Shown piece by piece: positions 45,570 through 60,181 of a DNA stretch of 64,000 nucleotides. The notes beneath the pieces are model-generated. The model made no database searches and was not told the DNA's origin. It was given only the letters and a program-made list of their open reading frames with translations. The position numbers and the translations under genes were made by a program. The DNA lies in contig NC_045143.1 in the NCBI RefSeq assembly GCF_008831285.2, positions 13,723,151 through 13,787,150 on the forward strand. The letters are read 5' to 3'. Source of the DNA: Nymphaea colorata. Lineage: Eukaryota > Streptophyta > Magnoliopsida > Nymphaeales > Nymphaeaceae. Every line of letters begins with the position of its first letter. The stretch's first letter is position 1.

Positions 45570-47700
45570 TGTCAGCGGTTTCATTTTGCTATGCTAAAAA
45601 GTAAGCTAAAAGACAAGTTCTTTAAATGAACTTGCAGGATGCTTGTAACGTTGCTTAACGATGCACTCTCTAGCTAGACCGTTTGCAGAGCGTTCGCTTG
45701 GGTTTTACCTCTCTAAAACATGACCTATATTTATTTTAAGTAGTGGATCTGTGTCTTCTACTTTTACTCATCTCAGGCGAGCTGCGGCAGTTAGGACAAT
45801 GTTAAGGCGGTGCTCTGACTCGGTGGATCTGCAGCGTACTTATCTCCTTGCCATCATGTTGGTAGCTGCTCCATGTGAGCGTTTTATGGAGGTTACGGCA
45901 TCCAGACGATAAGGAAATAAATGCTTAGGATATACAGTGGACTGAGAATATAATTTTATATAGATACCAAAATGATTTGGACTCAGGATCATTGAATTTG
46001 GACTTGGAACCTCGAAACCCAAATTCAGATTCTATGGGTAAGGTGGATTGGGATTCAGATATATACACAACCCATGTAATGGATGGCCGTTATCTTTACA
46101 AAATCTAACTCAATATATTTGGTTTTATGTTAGTAATTGGAGTCCATGGACTCGTTCACATTTTTAACCATATTATTGGAGGCCGTGTTGCATGTTAGGC
46201 CCCTAACATGCAGTCGTGTTCTTAAAATCTGTTTCCATAAATAAAAAAAATTGATAAACATAAATGCATGATTTTTTACCTAAATGCTCATGAATACAAC
46301 ATAACACTTTTCCCATATTTTACCTAAATATGCCATTGGACACATTGTAATGCATTTTTCAGGCTTTTATCTGCTCTTTTACTTAAATGCCAGAACTATA
46401 AGACATTACTTGCCAAAATAATTCTTGCACCATTAAGTAAATGATCGATCTACTTGCACTGGTGGAGAAACCTATTGATTGCATTGAAGAGTTCACCTAC
46501 ATTATTAAAGAACATAACAGAGTTTGAAAGAAACACATTTGAATGATCAACCTGTTTTGTTGCGGTTGATAAATCAATCAATTGCATCGGAATGTTGACC
46601 TACATTGATAAAAGAAGGTGTGTATTTCAAGAAGGCAATTAACTTGTCCGTCAAATCATTAGACAGAATTATAGAAAGCCATCAAGCAAGAAAAAAAATA
46701 ATAATGCAGCGAGAAATGTTGAAGAAATAAGCAAAAAAATGAAAGGGTCATTAGTAAGGCATGAATAGATAACCATGTCGAAGTATGTTTGTTCAAAAAA
46801 TATGGTGCGGCTTACATTGTCAAGTTTTTGTAGGTTAAGGAGGTTATTTCCATCGTTTACAATTAGATGACAGAAATGTTGAACTTTGATGCATAAAATG
46901 GGTCAAATTTTGAGCTTATTTTGCATGCATTCACCAATGCTTTAATGGCTAAATACCATTGAATATGTTGCTTTTGATGACAAGGGCATACATTTCAGTT
47001 CAAGCAAAACATTGTTAAAATGGATATGATAGAATAGTTTTGGTACTTTGGAGTGATGCTGCGGGAGAAATAGATCCAGAACTATATCTGAATAGCTCCA
47101 GCGGGTTGTAAACAAAATCGAAACTATAAATTCAAGCACAAAATCCAAAGGAGAAGAATGAAAAAAAATTCAGAAAAACTCCTGTGTGCAGGGCGACAAT
47201 CTATTTTCTCATTTCAATAAACACTGTTTCATGATTCAATACCAAAGTGTTGCGTTCCTAGTTTTGAGAGAATAAAGTCTTCTTCTCCCCCTTCTAAGCC
47301 TCAAGCACTGCACCATTTATTACCTTTCCTGGTGTTAAGCCATGTCGGTTATGTGTGTTAGATGTCCGATGACCTCTGCCGGCTCTTTATAAATGTCAGA
47401 GCAGCACATTGCACATTTAGAAGATGATGTGTTTTACGATAAGTAATTTGACATATCTATGCTTCACTAGGTAAATAATTAGAAACTTGTTTTTATAAAT
47501 AGAAACCTGGTAATTCTGTGTTTTGCAGAAGCTATAAGCTTAAACTCTGGAATGAATAGCTAAAGAGAGAACTAGGCGATGCTCCTAGATAAAAATAAAA
47601 CTTAGACATATCAGTATAGTGACATAGGTGATGGGCATTTTACCCATACAAGAACTTTCAAAGAATGATAAACAATAGAATAAATTGATAAACCAAAATA
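45570..47700. other. No gene recognised
   Basis: AT-rich sequence. I looked for the missing 3' exons of the MCM5 pseudogene here on the minus strand and did not find them. Confidence 0.4.
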
Positions 47701-47712
47701 GTGACCTTTTAC

Positions 47713-49410
47713 CTGGTTTCACATCTAAACATCCAGCTGTTGAAACCTCAATTGTAGAGTTCCAACAAGTTGAGCACCAAGAACAAAGATAGACAAAGGC
47801 AGCCTGGCTCTAGCACCTCTTTAAACTTCAACAACCTTTCCTTCATAGTAATTCTCTAGCCCAGCCGGCTCCAACTCTTCCTTTAAAATTCTGTTATACA
47901 GAGTAGATGTTATGACATGACTAGTTCTATTATAAACAAAAACTTCCCAGAACAATGACTAATAGCAAAATAACAAAGTCAACTAACAAAGAAACATATA
48001 TGAATCACATTACCAATAAATAGGAATAACTTTGAAGAAATGTAATAGTTTTTTTCCCAGCTAACATGTGGAGCATAGATATTGCGATCCAAAACTAGCA
48101 AGGGAACCTATAAACCATTAGTAGAATTTTTTAAACAGACTGCAAGAGCACTAATAGTTCCTTATTAACTCTATGGCATCAACAAGGTATCCTGAGAGAA
48201 AGGAAACACAAAGTGTGTTATGCTTCAAAAATATTTCCTACAAGTTATTCTGTCTAACATGATTAGATTGAATTTACCAAACTAACAAAAGGCATGCATA
48301 TCTAGCAAATCGACATTTAACTCAGACCTTAAAACCACATCAAATAGAGAACAAGATTCTCTTGTTGGGTAGTCTAGCAGTAGGCAAATAACATGCATAG
48401 GCAAACTCATATGTGAACATTTATGATATTGAATGCACTAACTTATTGAATAATCCATTTCATTTAAAAATCAACTAATTTGCAAGGAAGAACTCACAAT
48501 TTGATACAGTTAAGGCTCACAACCTCATCTTTGCAAATGATTTTCTCAACATTATTATAGCTTCTAATTGTCCGACAGTGATTGGTACCACAGTCACCTC
48601 ACTAGATTCATTAGCCTGCTATCCATTGGCTGCAAATTGACACATTCTAATGATTGTGAATAAGAATATCATAAAAAAATTAGAAAACACATAAAATAAA
48701 TCTTAAGTGCAAGTGTATGACCTTTTACCTGCTTGCAGCATAATTTGACAACCGTGGCACGCAATGCACTTGACAATGCTCAATATATCTGTATTGATTG
48801 AAGAATACTTTTGAGCAATAAAATATAAGTTTCAAGATGTAATAATTTGGAAGAAAACAATACTTCTTCATCCAGTTCTCTCCCTCTATAGCATTAGGTT
48901 CTTTAAAGATTGCATCAGGGCATAGACTTTTATGATGTCACTATCTATAAGCTACAAAAGAATAATCTTTCAAAAATCCCATCTAAAAAACATGAGAAGT
49001 CATGGAAGGATGGTTACCTTATCTTGTCTATACACCTGGATATCCTTCACAATAAAAATAAGATCAAATCATGATCGAATTGTAGTCTACAAATTAGTGT
49101 TGTCTTGTGCAGTTTGAAAGAAGATTCCAACTTCAATAAATTCCTCCTTTCTCTTTTTGTTTTTTTTTTGAACTCAAAAAATCAATAGATCACATGATTG
49201 AAAGCATGCAAGGCCAAGAAAAAAGTTTCTTTAATTTTTCAACCTTAAGATCATCAAACATTCAGATGGAGGATTAGCAGTAGAAAGCACTGATGTCCGA
49301 AGGTTGACACAATACTAGCTATTCTTTTCTTTGCACTGAAATAGTTTGTTGCCCCATAGCTTCAAGAATAGCAACTCTACATGGATGGAACCCATGCGGA
49401 ACCTTGTAAT
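47713..49410 (-). pseudogene. MCM5: MCM5 (replicative helicase subunit) pseudogene, C-terminal half with introns retained
   Basis: MCM5 is one subunit of the hexameric MCM2-7 helicase that unwinds DNA at replication forks. Exon remnants on the minus strand are: 49410-49244 (CRVAILEAMGQQTIS, then TSVLSTANPPS after a shift, ending DDLK); 49113-49018 (AQDNTNL, stop, TTIRS, stop, FDLIFIVKDIQVYRQDK); 48951-48864 (SDIIKVYA, shift, EGENWMKK); 48788-48729 (YIEHCQVHCVPRLSNYAAS); 48615-48524 (ANESSEVTVVPITV-G-QLEAI then SFAKMR); and about 47785-47713 (EVST then AACCAG). These cover the AAA+ region after the Walker B box through the start of the C-terminal domain. GT donors survive at several exons, but the acceptor before 49113 reads CAA instead of CAG. 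A short exon after YAAS, the N-terminal half and the last exons are missing. Retained introns show it is a duplicated gene copy, not a retrocopy. Confidence 0.88.
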
Positions 49411-52400
49411 TTTTGTGAATATAGATAAACTTCAAATTACAAATGACATTTATAATATTCTTGACTAAGCAAAATGACTTGGATGAAAAGTGGTAGTTGA
49501 TAAGGTAAATTGGGCTTGGACTCATGACTATAATAAAACAAAGTAGTTTTTACTCTAGGTGGACATGGCCACCCTCATTAAGATAGTAATTTATAAGTTA
49601 ACAACAATGTCAAACATCATCAGTTGTAATTTTCCATCTAAGACACACTCCTAGTAGCCATTTTGTTGAGTTAAAATGTTCTCCCGCATTTCCTTGCATT
49701 TGAAAGCGCATATGTCTGTATAAAAATTAACAAACATTAAATGTTTCATAAAGGCTTGGAAAGACCTAAAATATGAGACTACCATTCACCTAATTGATCT
49801 GAAAATAAAAAAGTATGGAGGACATTGGAGTATATTTTAATCATCATCAATCTATGCCTAAAAGAAAACACATATGCAGGAGAAAAATGTGAATAGTTGG
49901 TATTAGATGACCATCTTTGTTACATGAAGAAACAGAGAAAGTTAGTCTTCAATGAGAAAAGAGCTTTTTGAACAAAAAACATCTTTACTAGATTGTTCCA
50001 CTTCATCATGCTGCACAAATAAAGTTCTTGCGCACCTCAAAGAGTTGATGCCTCAACCAGCTGCCCTTTGCAATTGGCTTATCCTTTCCATACCATCCAT
50101 CCATGCACCTTCATTAAAGCAAACAATAGGAAATTAAAACCAAAACTACTGTTCATGAGAAATTAGTAGGCACTTGCAAATGAAGTTAAGGCTGGCAAGA
50201 CCATGGGCAAGTAACAACTAGGAGAACGAGCAACATCAATAGGTCACTAGGAAACACAAGGAAATGCCTCAGAAAAATGACAAACTCATATATTCAGCTG
50301 CCCATCCATCTCTAAAAGAAAAACATGCTACCTTTGTAAACATCAAAGTTTGGAAAGATAGAGCTAACAACTGAAAATATCAATAGTTAGATGGTTCAAG
50401 TAGTAGAACAATAATGATGAGATTTTTGAAGCCTTTCACATGCCATGATAATCTAAAAAAAGGTGAGGAGCTTTTCAATGTCACACATCTAGTTCAAATA
50501 TACTACTCTCATTCTTTTAACTTTTAAATTACCCATATTATTTTTGTTTTCTTTTGTCCTTACAATTTTGGGTATAAATATGGTCATTTCCTTTTATTGT
50601 GACTACGAAATAGTTTACTTTAACTTTGGGAAGTAAAATCTGTGGTAATGAAAATAAAGTATGACTAAAAAGAGTAAGAAAAAATCACTTCCCAGGTTGA
50701 GGGATTTGGCTTCTCATTTCTGGGAAGAGTCATATCAGATCAAATATAAACTTTGAGTTCAAAAGTTTTCCCATAGTGAAAGCATTGTTTGACTTCACAC
50801 TTATATGACTTTTCAAGTTAGTAACATGACAACCTAGAGCCTGCTTATGCTCATAGACTTGGACAAGTGGAAATAGTGGCACCAAACTCAAGAGTTACTC
50901 ATGGCCTAACTATTAAACATATATGCCTATTTTAATCTAAATTTTTGCCTAATGGCACATGCTTTTCTTCCACCAAGTATGTATGTTTCTGTGGCATGAC
51001 TCGCTTCTCGTGTCTTCCAAGAACTACTAGAAAATAATCTTACAAGTATATTAATTTGCTATGAAGATATACAATAAAGATGCTAGATTGGATATAGTTA
51101 GAGCAAAATAAATAAAAAATGGAGAATGAATAAAATAATTTTAACATTCTATTGTGAGCACAAGGAAAAAAAGGTAAATTCAAATGGGAACATGATATGT
51201 GATAAAAGTTTAGTTCTTGAACCCATATCTAGAATTTTTTTGTCCACAGAATACAATATGATACCTTATTGATACCTTTAATATAGATCACAATGTAACT
51301 GACAAACATGTGGACCATTTTTTTCATTTAGGATCTTTAAGAAGAAACAAAATTAGAAATTATTGAACTTAAGATATATTTAATTTGAAAACTAAATAGT
51401 CAAGAACTCATGGTAGATCTCTCTCTCTCTCTCTTTTTCTCTCAAATCTAAAACATGAGTCCCCTTTGTTGTTCAATAATTTTTTACCAATAGCAAAAAT
51501 AGATAAATTCATTTGAACAAATCATTAACAAGAACGGTTATCAACCACAACATCCTACATTTTGGAGGATGTTTCATGTGCTCTCTTCATGTTAATAAGA
51601 CATTTGTTAATTCTCCCTCCATGCTTACATTGGAACAAGACATTTGTTAATGAGAAAAGAAAGAGAACTTTAGAGAATTAAATGCCAAAAATTATTGGCA
51701 AACTAGGTAGCTTGGGGTGAAGATATCCCCTATTCTCAAGTAGACAACATTCTATTTGATAAGCAGCGATGAATTGCAGCTTCTTTTTAGAATCTATAGG
51801 AGATTGTTATACAACCTTACGTTTTTTTCTCCTTTGAAAGCTTTACGAGGTCCTTGCATTAGAAAGAAAAATGGATGAAGTGAATATAATGTAATAGTTT
51901 ATGATTCAAAATTTTACCATAAAAGCTCTGCACAACAACTGAATTACCAATCTATTGAATTAGAAAGTATCTCATCATCCTTTCTTGGAATTTCATGTTG
52001 TCCACCTTAACTTGAACATATAGCAAATACAAATATTAAATTTTTACTAAAACAATATTGCGAGATGGGTATGAGGCTGGGTATTGTTTCCAACCCAGAG
52101 GCCTTAAAGTTATTTGTGATGAAGATAGACTTCATGAAGCACAACAATGTGCCCAAGCCTAGACTAAAGACCAGTAACGTGTAAAAGATGCTTGGATTTG
52201 GAATAGGAGATGTTGTTTTCAAACCTTTTTTTATGGAGTCTAGAATGTTGTTCCTTTTTCTTTTGTCTTCTACAATATCTTTGTTTTTCTTCTATTCTTA
52301 CAACATGTACTATCTTGTTCTTCATGTTTTCTTTAGTTTCTAGACCCATACATTTGCAGCTGTGGACTAATTTTGCTAGGGAGCTCACTAGTGTTAGGTG

Positions 52401-52790
52401 ATAGCTACTCCATTGTTACTTATTTTCTCATATTATCTTGGTGTACCTGCTTTCTTTCTTTGCTATCTTATATTTAGGCACATTGCAGACATTGGATAGA
52501 TTGGTTTCAATTTGTATCTTAACATGAAATATGTGTATTTTGAATTTTATTTAAAGTAAAATAGAACAAAAGAAGAGATACATGGCAAATGGTACTTCTT
52601 TTATAGCTAGCTAGATCCCATTCTTCTTTGACAACTAATTTAGCCATGTTTTTTTTTTCAAATCTGTATTTTTCCTTTTCTCATGTGCTAGAATCATGTC
52701 TAGGAAGTCATACATTAGTTTCTAATAAGAAGACATGTAGGATCAATTGTTTTCTTTCTGTTTATATTTTAGAGACATAAACAATAGTTA
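49411..52790. other. No gene recognised
   Basis: AT-rich sequence upstream of the MCM5 pseudogene on the minus strand. I searched for its Walker A/B exons (GDPSTAKSQ, CIDEFDK text) and did not see them. A short CT tract lies at about 51419-51434. Confidence 0.4.
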
Positions 52791-53070
52791 AGGGTGGGGC
52801 ACTGAGCTGACTACCAGACCCTGCCTGACTTGGCCTTGGACTTGGGCCCTAAAATCAGGCATTGAACCAGCCCAAGGCGGCCCAATAACTTATTTAAAAT
52901 ATTATTTTATTTAAACATACATTTAAATTTTAGTACATTTATATTATATTATATTATGTTTGGGCCCACCAGGCCCCGGTTGCAAGCAATTGGACCAGGC
53001 ATGGGCTGCAGCCTAAGCCTGAGCTCAACTTCTTATTTGCTTGGAACAGGCTAGCCCAATGCCCAACCCT
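52791..53070. repeat. Dispersed repeat with GGGCC/GGCCC-type core and inverted ends
   Basis: The left end AGGGTGGGGCACTGAGCT and the reverse complement of the right end, AGGGTTGGGCATTGGGCT, agree at all but four of 18 positions. The core contains repeated GGCCTTGG, GGGCCC, CAGGCC and AGCCC motifs around an AT-rich middle. Third example of the AGGG-ended, simple-sequence-cored layout seen at 823-1272 and 45213-45567. Confidence 0.6.
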
Positions 53071-56000
53071 AGCCATTAGTTAGGTTTAGTCAACATCTTC
53101 TTCTCTTTTTCCTATTCAAAAATGTGCTTTCTAATTTACTCTCTAGTTTTCTATTGCATGGCATGTTAGAAACAAGTTTCATTGGCAAGAGTCTCAATTT
53201 TAATTGGTTTTGTGGTTCTATAAAGTCACCAACAGTATGTAAGCGGTTGACTGTTTGTTTTTGTTTTCTTTCGATTTTGCTTCTGACGTGTTTTAAAATG
53301 CATGCATGATTTGTATTCATTTAAAAAGATGTTTTTAGCACATTTGGGATGTGAAAAAATGTTAGACTTGATTGTCTTTAGTGCCACGGTGGTGTTATTG
53401 ATGTTAGCAGTCTGATTAGAGCTTATGGATGATGTAGGATGCCGTTGTGAGCCAGAAATTTTTGTTCTCTTCATTTTAAATCTTGATTTTATTGTTCATT
53501 GTTTTTTCCAATTTTTCAAGACTTCATTCATGTATCTTGCATCTTACTTCTTGTTTAACATTGGGTATGACACACTTTTGAGTTATAGTTTAGTTACAAA
53601 TCACATATCCTTAATATTAGTTGTAGCTTAGGGTTTTCATTTATGACTTACATACTACATATGTATTCTTGTTGGGTTTGGGTAAATCCTCCATGAAGTT
53701 CAGCTATGGAGGTTGTCTTCCATGAGAACTCTCTGAAGAAACTAGAGGATGCATGGATTAGGTAATTTTTCAAGGATGGAAAGTCATATATTAGGAATGT
53801 TTCTTAAAATTTGGCTAGGGTCTAGGAATGCTTCCATGGCTCTAATTTCTGCTTTTTTTTTGAAAATTCTATCATAAGGGGGTGCCTTGTCAAGGCACAT
53901 TTTGGGAATGCCACCATGGTGGCATCCATGACATGGGACCACTTTATAGTGATAATTCACTTAGGGTGTTTGTTAAATAATTTTTTTAGTAGGGTTTGTG
54001 TTGATCATCATCTAGGGCTTAAATTTAGTTAATAGGACTCTCTTTCTCAAATGGCATAATCTAGGGTGATATCCAGATCACACCATCTATGAGAGATGTC
54101 CCTAAAAGAGTTGATTCCTAAATTTTATGTGTTTTTTTAGTTAAGATTTGACCTGTGAAAGTTCTAGTCTAGATAAAATCCAAACTATTTTTCCAAAGAG
54201 TTCCTAGAAAATAGGGAATTTTCCTTGGTGGCTTCAATCTAGGAAACTTCCTAGATTTTGCCAAAAACATGGTGCATTGGCATAAATTTTAGATTTATTT
54301 AATTGATTGGAAAGTTGATAAATTATTTAGGATAATCTGTTCTTAATTACTTTAAATTTTTATTGAATATTTGTAAGGATTTCTATATAAGACAACCCTA
54401 GTGTGCAGACACAATAGGGGATTCAGTGTTCACAGGAGGGACACATTTTTAGGACCTGCCCATCCTAGATGGGCCCATGTGGATTATTAAATTGCTTATC
54501 TATCATTGTAGCTTAGGTCAATGTTAATTGTTTAGTAAACTTAGTGTATATGTTTCGTGCATATAATATTACATATCATGTCAACTAGGCACATATAATA
54601 TGCATGTTTAATTTAATGTTTATAATATTTTAAACCGTGCATGTAAGTGACATCAATGTGCCTCATGCATCATGAGTCCTCATGTCATGCACGTGTGACC
54701 ATCCATATGCATCCAAGGTCTATGTGTAAGGCCCTCATTATGCATATACATTCATGTATAGAATTTAACATTGGTCATATAGTGAAGGTTATATTTAGCA
54801 AGTGATATTCATGCTTACATTTAGGTTCACATGCATGTGTCACTTTTATCATTATATATGATCTCATTACATGTGTCATGCATTCATATGATATAGGCTA
54901 TGCATGTAGTTGGAGTGGGTCACGAAATTAATTAGGATTTTAATGAGAAAATTAGGATTTCATGTTAGTCAAGTAATGTAGTTTAAGCTTATGGTTTTGA
55001 TGTGTTTAATTTTATGTTATGTTTGTAGTTTGAATGTTTATTTCTCAGTTTATGATGCATTAAAGTTGACATGATTTATAGATTATGTTTGCAAGTTGCT
55101 CAAGTGTTCTATATTAGGCAAGTGTAATGTTTTGTGTTAGTTATTTTGATTTCATTAGTTTTGAATTTTGCTTGTGTGAATTTTGTTTCGTAGAAGCTTA
55201 GATGTGTTCTTAGAAATGTTAAGCGTGTTTCAAATTGTTGTTTAGCTGAGATATAGGTTAGACTTATCCTATACTATGCAAAAATATAAGTTTATCTCAC
55301 TTTATTTATAATAAAATCCATATTTTAGTCTACATTGCAAAGCAATTATGAAAAGGTTCTTACTTGAATTTTGAAATAAATTTTTGGTTATAGCCTTGTC
55401 AATGTGTTTGGAATCTCCTGACCAAATTTCAAAAAAAAAATTGATTTCATTTGATAGGATTTTCTTTACCATTTTTGTTTGTAGGTTGTCTAAAAATTAT
55501 CTAAATATGACGTAGATCTCTAAACTTGTATAGGACATAGCTTTCCAAATATATGTGACTTCTCAATTACTAAAATAGGATTTCTTCTTTGACCTATCAT
55601 GAATTTAATAACATAATTTATATGGAACTTGGATACCATTTGCCCATTATGCAAAGCCATTTTGGAAATCCATCAATAATGTTATTTTCTACATATTGTA
55701 GGGATAGCTTTGTCTTTTGCTATCAATTTTTTATTTACATAATCTGTGATAAAAGTTAAAGTCTCTATATAGCAATTCATATGTATTGTTTAGAGGTTAG
55801 AAGTCATTTGTTTGTATTATTTTACAAAAAAAAAATTATGAATTTTACAAATTTTTTGTTGAAATAGTCGTATATATAAGGTAAACATGGCATGATGAAG
55901 CTTTAAGTTTGTATAAACTTTTGGCTTGTTTTCCATGTTTAGTTATTTGGAATGATATTATAACATTTTTTTGTGCCATATTAGGATATGTGACCTTCAC

Positions 56001-59000
56001 TCATATGGTGGGCATTTCATGATGCAAAATCTGTGCATAACACTTGTTATGGTAGTCCTTCAAGCATCTTAGTTTGAACTTTTGTTAGATTATGCTTTAT
56101 TTTTTAATTGATTGAGCATGCTACTTTCTTAATTGAGTGTTCTACTTATTAAACTTGATACTATCTTTCTTGAACACTTTCATTTGAAATCAATAAAGTC
56201 AAGTCTGAGTAGAATTCTCTATCTTAAACCTTGTTCCTCGATGAACTGACCATACTCACTACTTAAGCAGCTTTGGTTAAATTTTGTTTTTGGTGTGTGA
56301 CTCTACTATTGTTAATGAAATCTATTTTTTAATGTACTTAAAAACTGGCACTTGTAGATGACCTCACTTAGTTGCATAGAGAGAAAGGAATGCAGCAGCA
56401 ACGAGTGTGCCAACAACTTGAGAGTCCAATGATGTGTAATATTGAATTATTTCACTGCATTATTGTTATCAAACATATCCATCCTAACCCTTGTGGATCA
56501 GCACATAATTATATTCCTCCTTTTTTGTTTGTCCATTTGTCCTTCCTTTAGCTCACATTAATGCTTCACACATATCCCCGAGTTGGTTTGAAAGATAGAA
56601 GTTTAGCTTGTCTAGAGGGGTTGAAATAGAAAAACCAAATTATGTATGAGCACATAAATTAATTTATTTCTTGATGTTATCAATGATAAATCACAATATC
56701 AATGCAAAATAACTGTTGCATTAGCTTCTATTATAATGATAAAATTATCATCATTGCTCCACATTTGCAATTTACTACACCTTGTTGCTACATTTATTTT
56801 TGTTTGGCCTTCATGAACTGTTGCCATAGAGTTGCTACATGCATCTCACAAATCGACTTGAACATATTGAACATTTTTTAGCTTTATTTTGTGTATGCAC
56901 ACACTCTTGGATCATTTCATGTGATAAGGATCTTTTATATCATCTTATTACAGTGAAAAATATATCAATAATGAAAAAACTAAATCTTTATTTGTTGAAA
57001 GTAGCATCATTATGAGTTAAGAAAGGTGAAAATATGTTTTCCCACTAAAAATGATATAGGTGGAATGACTAGAAATGTTGTTGACTCGTGTGCTTTTACA
57101 AAAGGAATAAAGTTTAAGAATGATGCCAATTTGTACAAATTTTATGATGTGCATGCTCTACAACATGGCTTTAGTGTTAGTCTTCTTCGAATAACAATGC
57201 ATGTGGTTTGTTATTTAAAAGACATATGTTAATGATGCATGAAATGCATCATAATTAATCCTTAAGTGCATGCATTCATCTATGCATTTAGTGTTTATCT
57301 CATGTTTAGGTTGTTGTATGCATCGAAATGATAGGGTTGAAGATGCAATAAAATAAGGTTAAAATAAGCAAATTACATGTGCTGTTGTGAGTTGCATCTA
57401 TTTTGCTAGGAAATCTCGATTTGGAACTACTTAAAATTGGAGACAATGGATTTGAGGCCAGACGAAGGCAACCTTCCACATCCCAAAGTATGATTAGGGA
57501 AGAATTATAGGGGAGCTTACAAAATGTATCCTAAAAGGTGGTGCCTAACCTATTTCTACAATAGGATGGGAACTTGTGTTGTTTTGTAACCTCTATTAAT
57601 TAAGACCATTTTAGGTAAAATGTACCAAATACCAAGGCATAAAACTTCAGAAAGGACAACCATGAAGGTCATCCACAACTAGAGGAACAATAGTACCATT
57701 TTGTTTGTGAATCTTATTTGTTTGTAATCTTCATCCATGTGGTCTACCTTCTCCTCGGCTTATTCCTTTGTCAATTCTTCACTTGAGTTTGTTGGTTTTT
57801 GTGGGTAGCAAGGAGTGATGGTACAACTCCTACATGCTGGTATTTATGAGCATTTAATTAAAGATTGATGGTGTTCACCGTGAATGCTTCATAGGCTAGG
57901 CACTTAGAATACATGTTAGCTTTAGAATGATGTTTTCCTCTTAAGTCTCATCCATGGTTGTTTTTCATCTTTATGGTGTTAGAAATAGGTAATGTTTAGA
58001 TGTTTTGCTTGCGGTTCTTTATTTCATGATTAAATAAAACCATCTAGGTGTTTACATATTATAGCTTAAGTTAGGATTCTCCTAAACATGCATTCTTTTA
58101 AGCTTTTTGGTAGTTGTTTCATGTTGCATGTAGCATATGGCTTATTTAACTTCATGTTTAAATTTTTAGTAATATACACCATGTCCTTGAGTTTGGTTTG
58201 ATGACCTGTTAAAATTAGTTCCACATCCCCACTCATATCTAATAGTTGCATGCACTTAAATTCAGGCTTTTCATGTATACAAACATAAACTTGAAGCAAA
58301 AATGGCATAGGAAATTAACTCAAATCCAATTCCTAACAGTGAGTTAGTCATATTAATAAAAACATCAGACCTTTGCACGAATTATCAATCAAGAATGTCA
58401 AAGTTGAAGTTTATAATAAGATACTAACACTAAGATTACCAGCTAGATACATAACTAGCCTTTATAATATGGCAAGTTTTTAATGTATTGACATCATAAA
58501 GTTAGGAATGCTTCATTTCTATGTTTTAATGATGTTTTGACTACAACTACATTCTGACAACTAATATATCGATCAAACTACTCACTTCTCCAACATCTTT
58601 TCACTTAAAAACTTTATGAAATAGGTAATGAACAAGCAGATAGTTGGCATCCCAGATGAAATCCCTCTCTTAAGCATGAAAAAGAGACAAACCTCTAATA
58701 GCCATTCGTCTTTGTTTATGGAATCCTACCAAAGCCTCCTTGCAAGTACTATTGATCATCTCCTTTGGATTGATTTACTAATATGGTAATCTTCGATGAC
58801 AAGTGGAAGGTAAATCTGACAACCTTCCATTTGCCTATCAAAAACTTTCCCATAAACTATTTTATTAGTGATAAGGCAAATGAGAATTTCCTACTATTTT
58901 TTTGGGTGATAGGCAAAAGTATTCATGGGCCTTCCCACCCTTCCCAACATGAACCTCATCAGTCATGGTGTGAAGTTGGAACTTAATTGTTGTCTAAAGG

Positions 59001-60180
59001 TGTGACAGTGTGAAAGACATTTATCAACTCTTGTCATGTATTTGTTTCATTAGAGCAACTATGTCTTCATTGATGAGATGAAAACCTTTTTTCCTCCTTC
59101 ATCAGCGAAAGTGTGGTTCCCAATTTTCTTAATGGTTTCTTATTCTTAAAGAGAAATGAGGGACATACAATGATGGGTAAAGCACACAAGGCGATCAGCT
59201 GTTAAAGAATGAGATATTTCATTGCTTACTCCATATGTGGTACCCTTCAAGTAACACACACAAATACACACACACGTAGACAATATTCCTCCTTTTATAG
59301 ATAATTCATGGCCAGCATCTTTCAATCCTTCCTCATTGATACTTTGAGGGCTTTGTGCCCCAATTTCACTCATAGGTTCTCAATGGCAACCGTGATATTA
59401 TTGCTAATATCGTTGTGCCTTGAGATGTAGGCCTTAAAGCCAAAAGAGGACCAAAATGGCTTGAGACATTGAGATGAGGCAAAGGGTGTGCTTCACTATG
59501 ATTTGGATACAATTATTACATTTATTTTTTAATTTTTAATTTTTAATAAACCATTTCTCAACTTGAGCACTTTTCCACCTCTCCCTCTCTGTTTGACTAG
59601 TACCATGATGTCTTCCAAGGCTTTTGGAAGCCTATCCTCCATAGATGATTCTCTTTGAAACTTATAAGATGCCAAATGTTGTCAAGATGAACATTGAGAG
59701 AAACTACATCTACAGAAAATCTAATTAAGATGGGTTGGTCTAGGATGCAGAATAGAAATTGTTGACATGGAATGTTGAAGCTTCTTCTAGGAAAATAGGG
59801 TGCTTTCACCAATCCAAATTATAAGGGGAGAAATATGGATAATTCTATGGCTGGTTGAAACCATGAGAAGTTTGCATATGCTTGGCCATAAAATCAAGGT
59901 ACTTAGGTGCACAAGACACTTAGTGACAAAATACTAGGCATGGTACAAGACACACACCTGAAAAGGAGTAATAAGCCTACAATACATTGGTCGGATTAAC
60001 TTCAAACACTATCACATTCTTTGCAATACTAGTTGTGGATTCCTCAACACATGATGAGAAAGAATATCAATATGCATGATCAAATGAGTTTTTTACATGC
60101 ATGTCAAAGCAATGTCATGTTTCATTCTTACTCTTTAGCATGAAAGTGCCTCCATATAAAGAACCAACCATTAGCATGTT
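53071..60180. other. No gene recognised; possible gypsy pol remnants on the minus strand near 58-60 kb
   Basis: About 7 kb of AT-rich sequence. Around 54540-54900 there are many CATGCAT/CATGTGT motifs without a fixed period. If the gag relic at 60182-60650 belonged to a longer element, its pol would lie at lower coordinates on the minus strand, but I could not read protease, reverse transcriptase or integrase motifs there. Short frames at 58066-58308 and 59146-59812 have no recognisable domain. Confidence 0.35.
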
Positions 60181-60181
60181 C

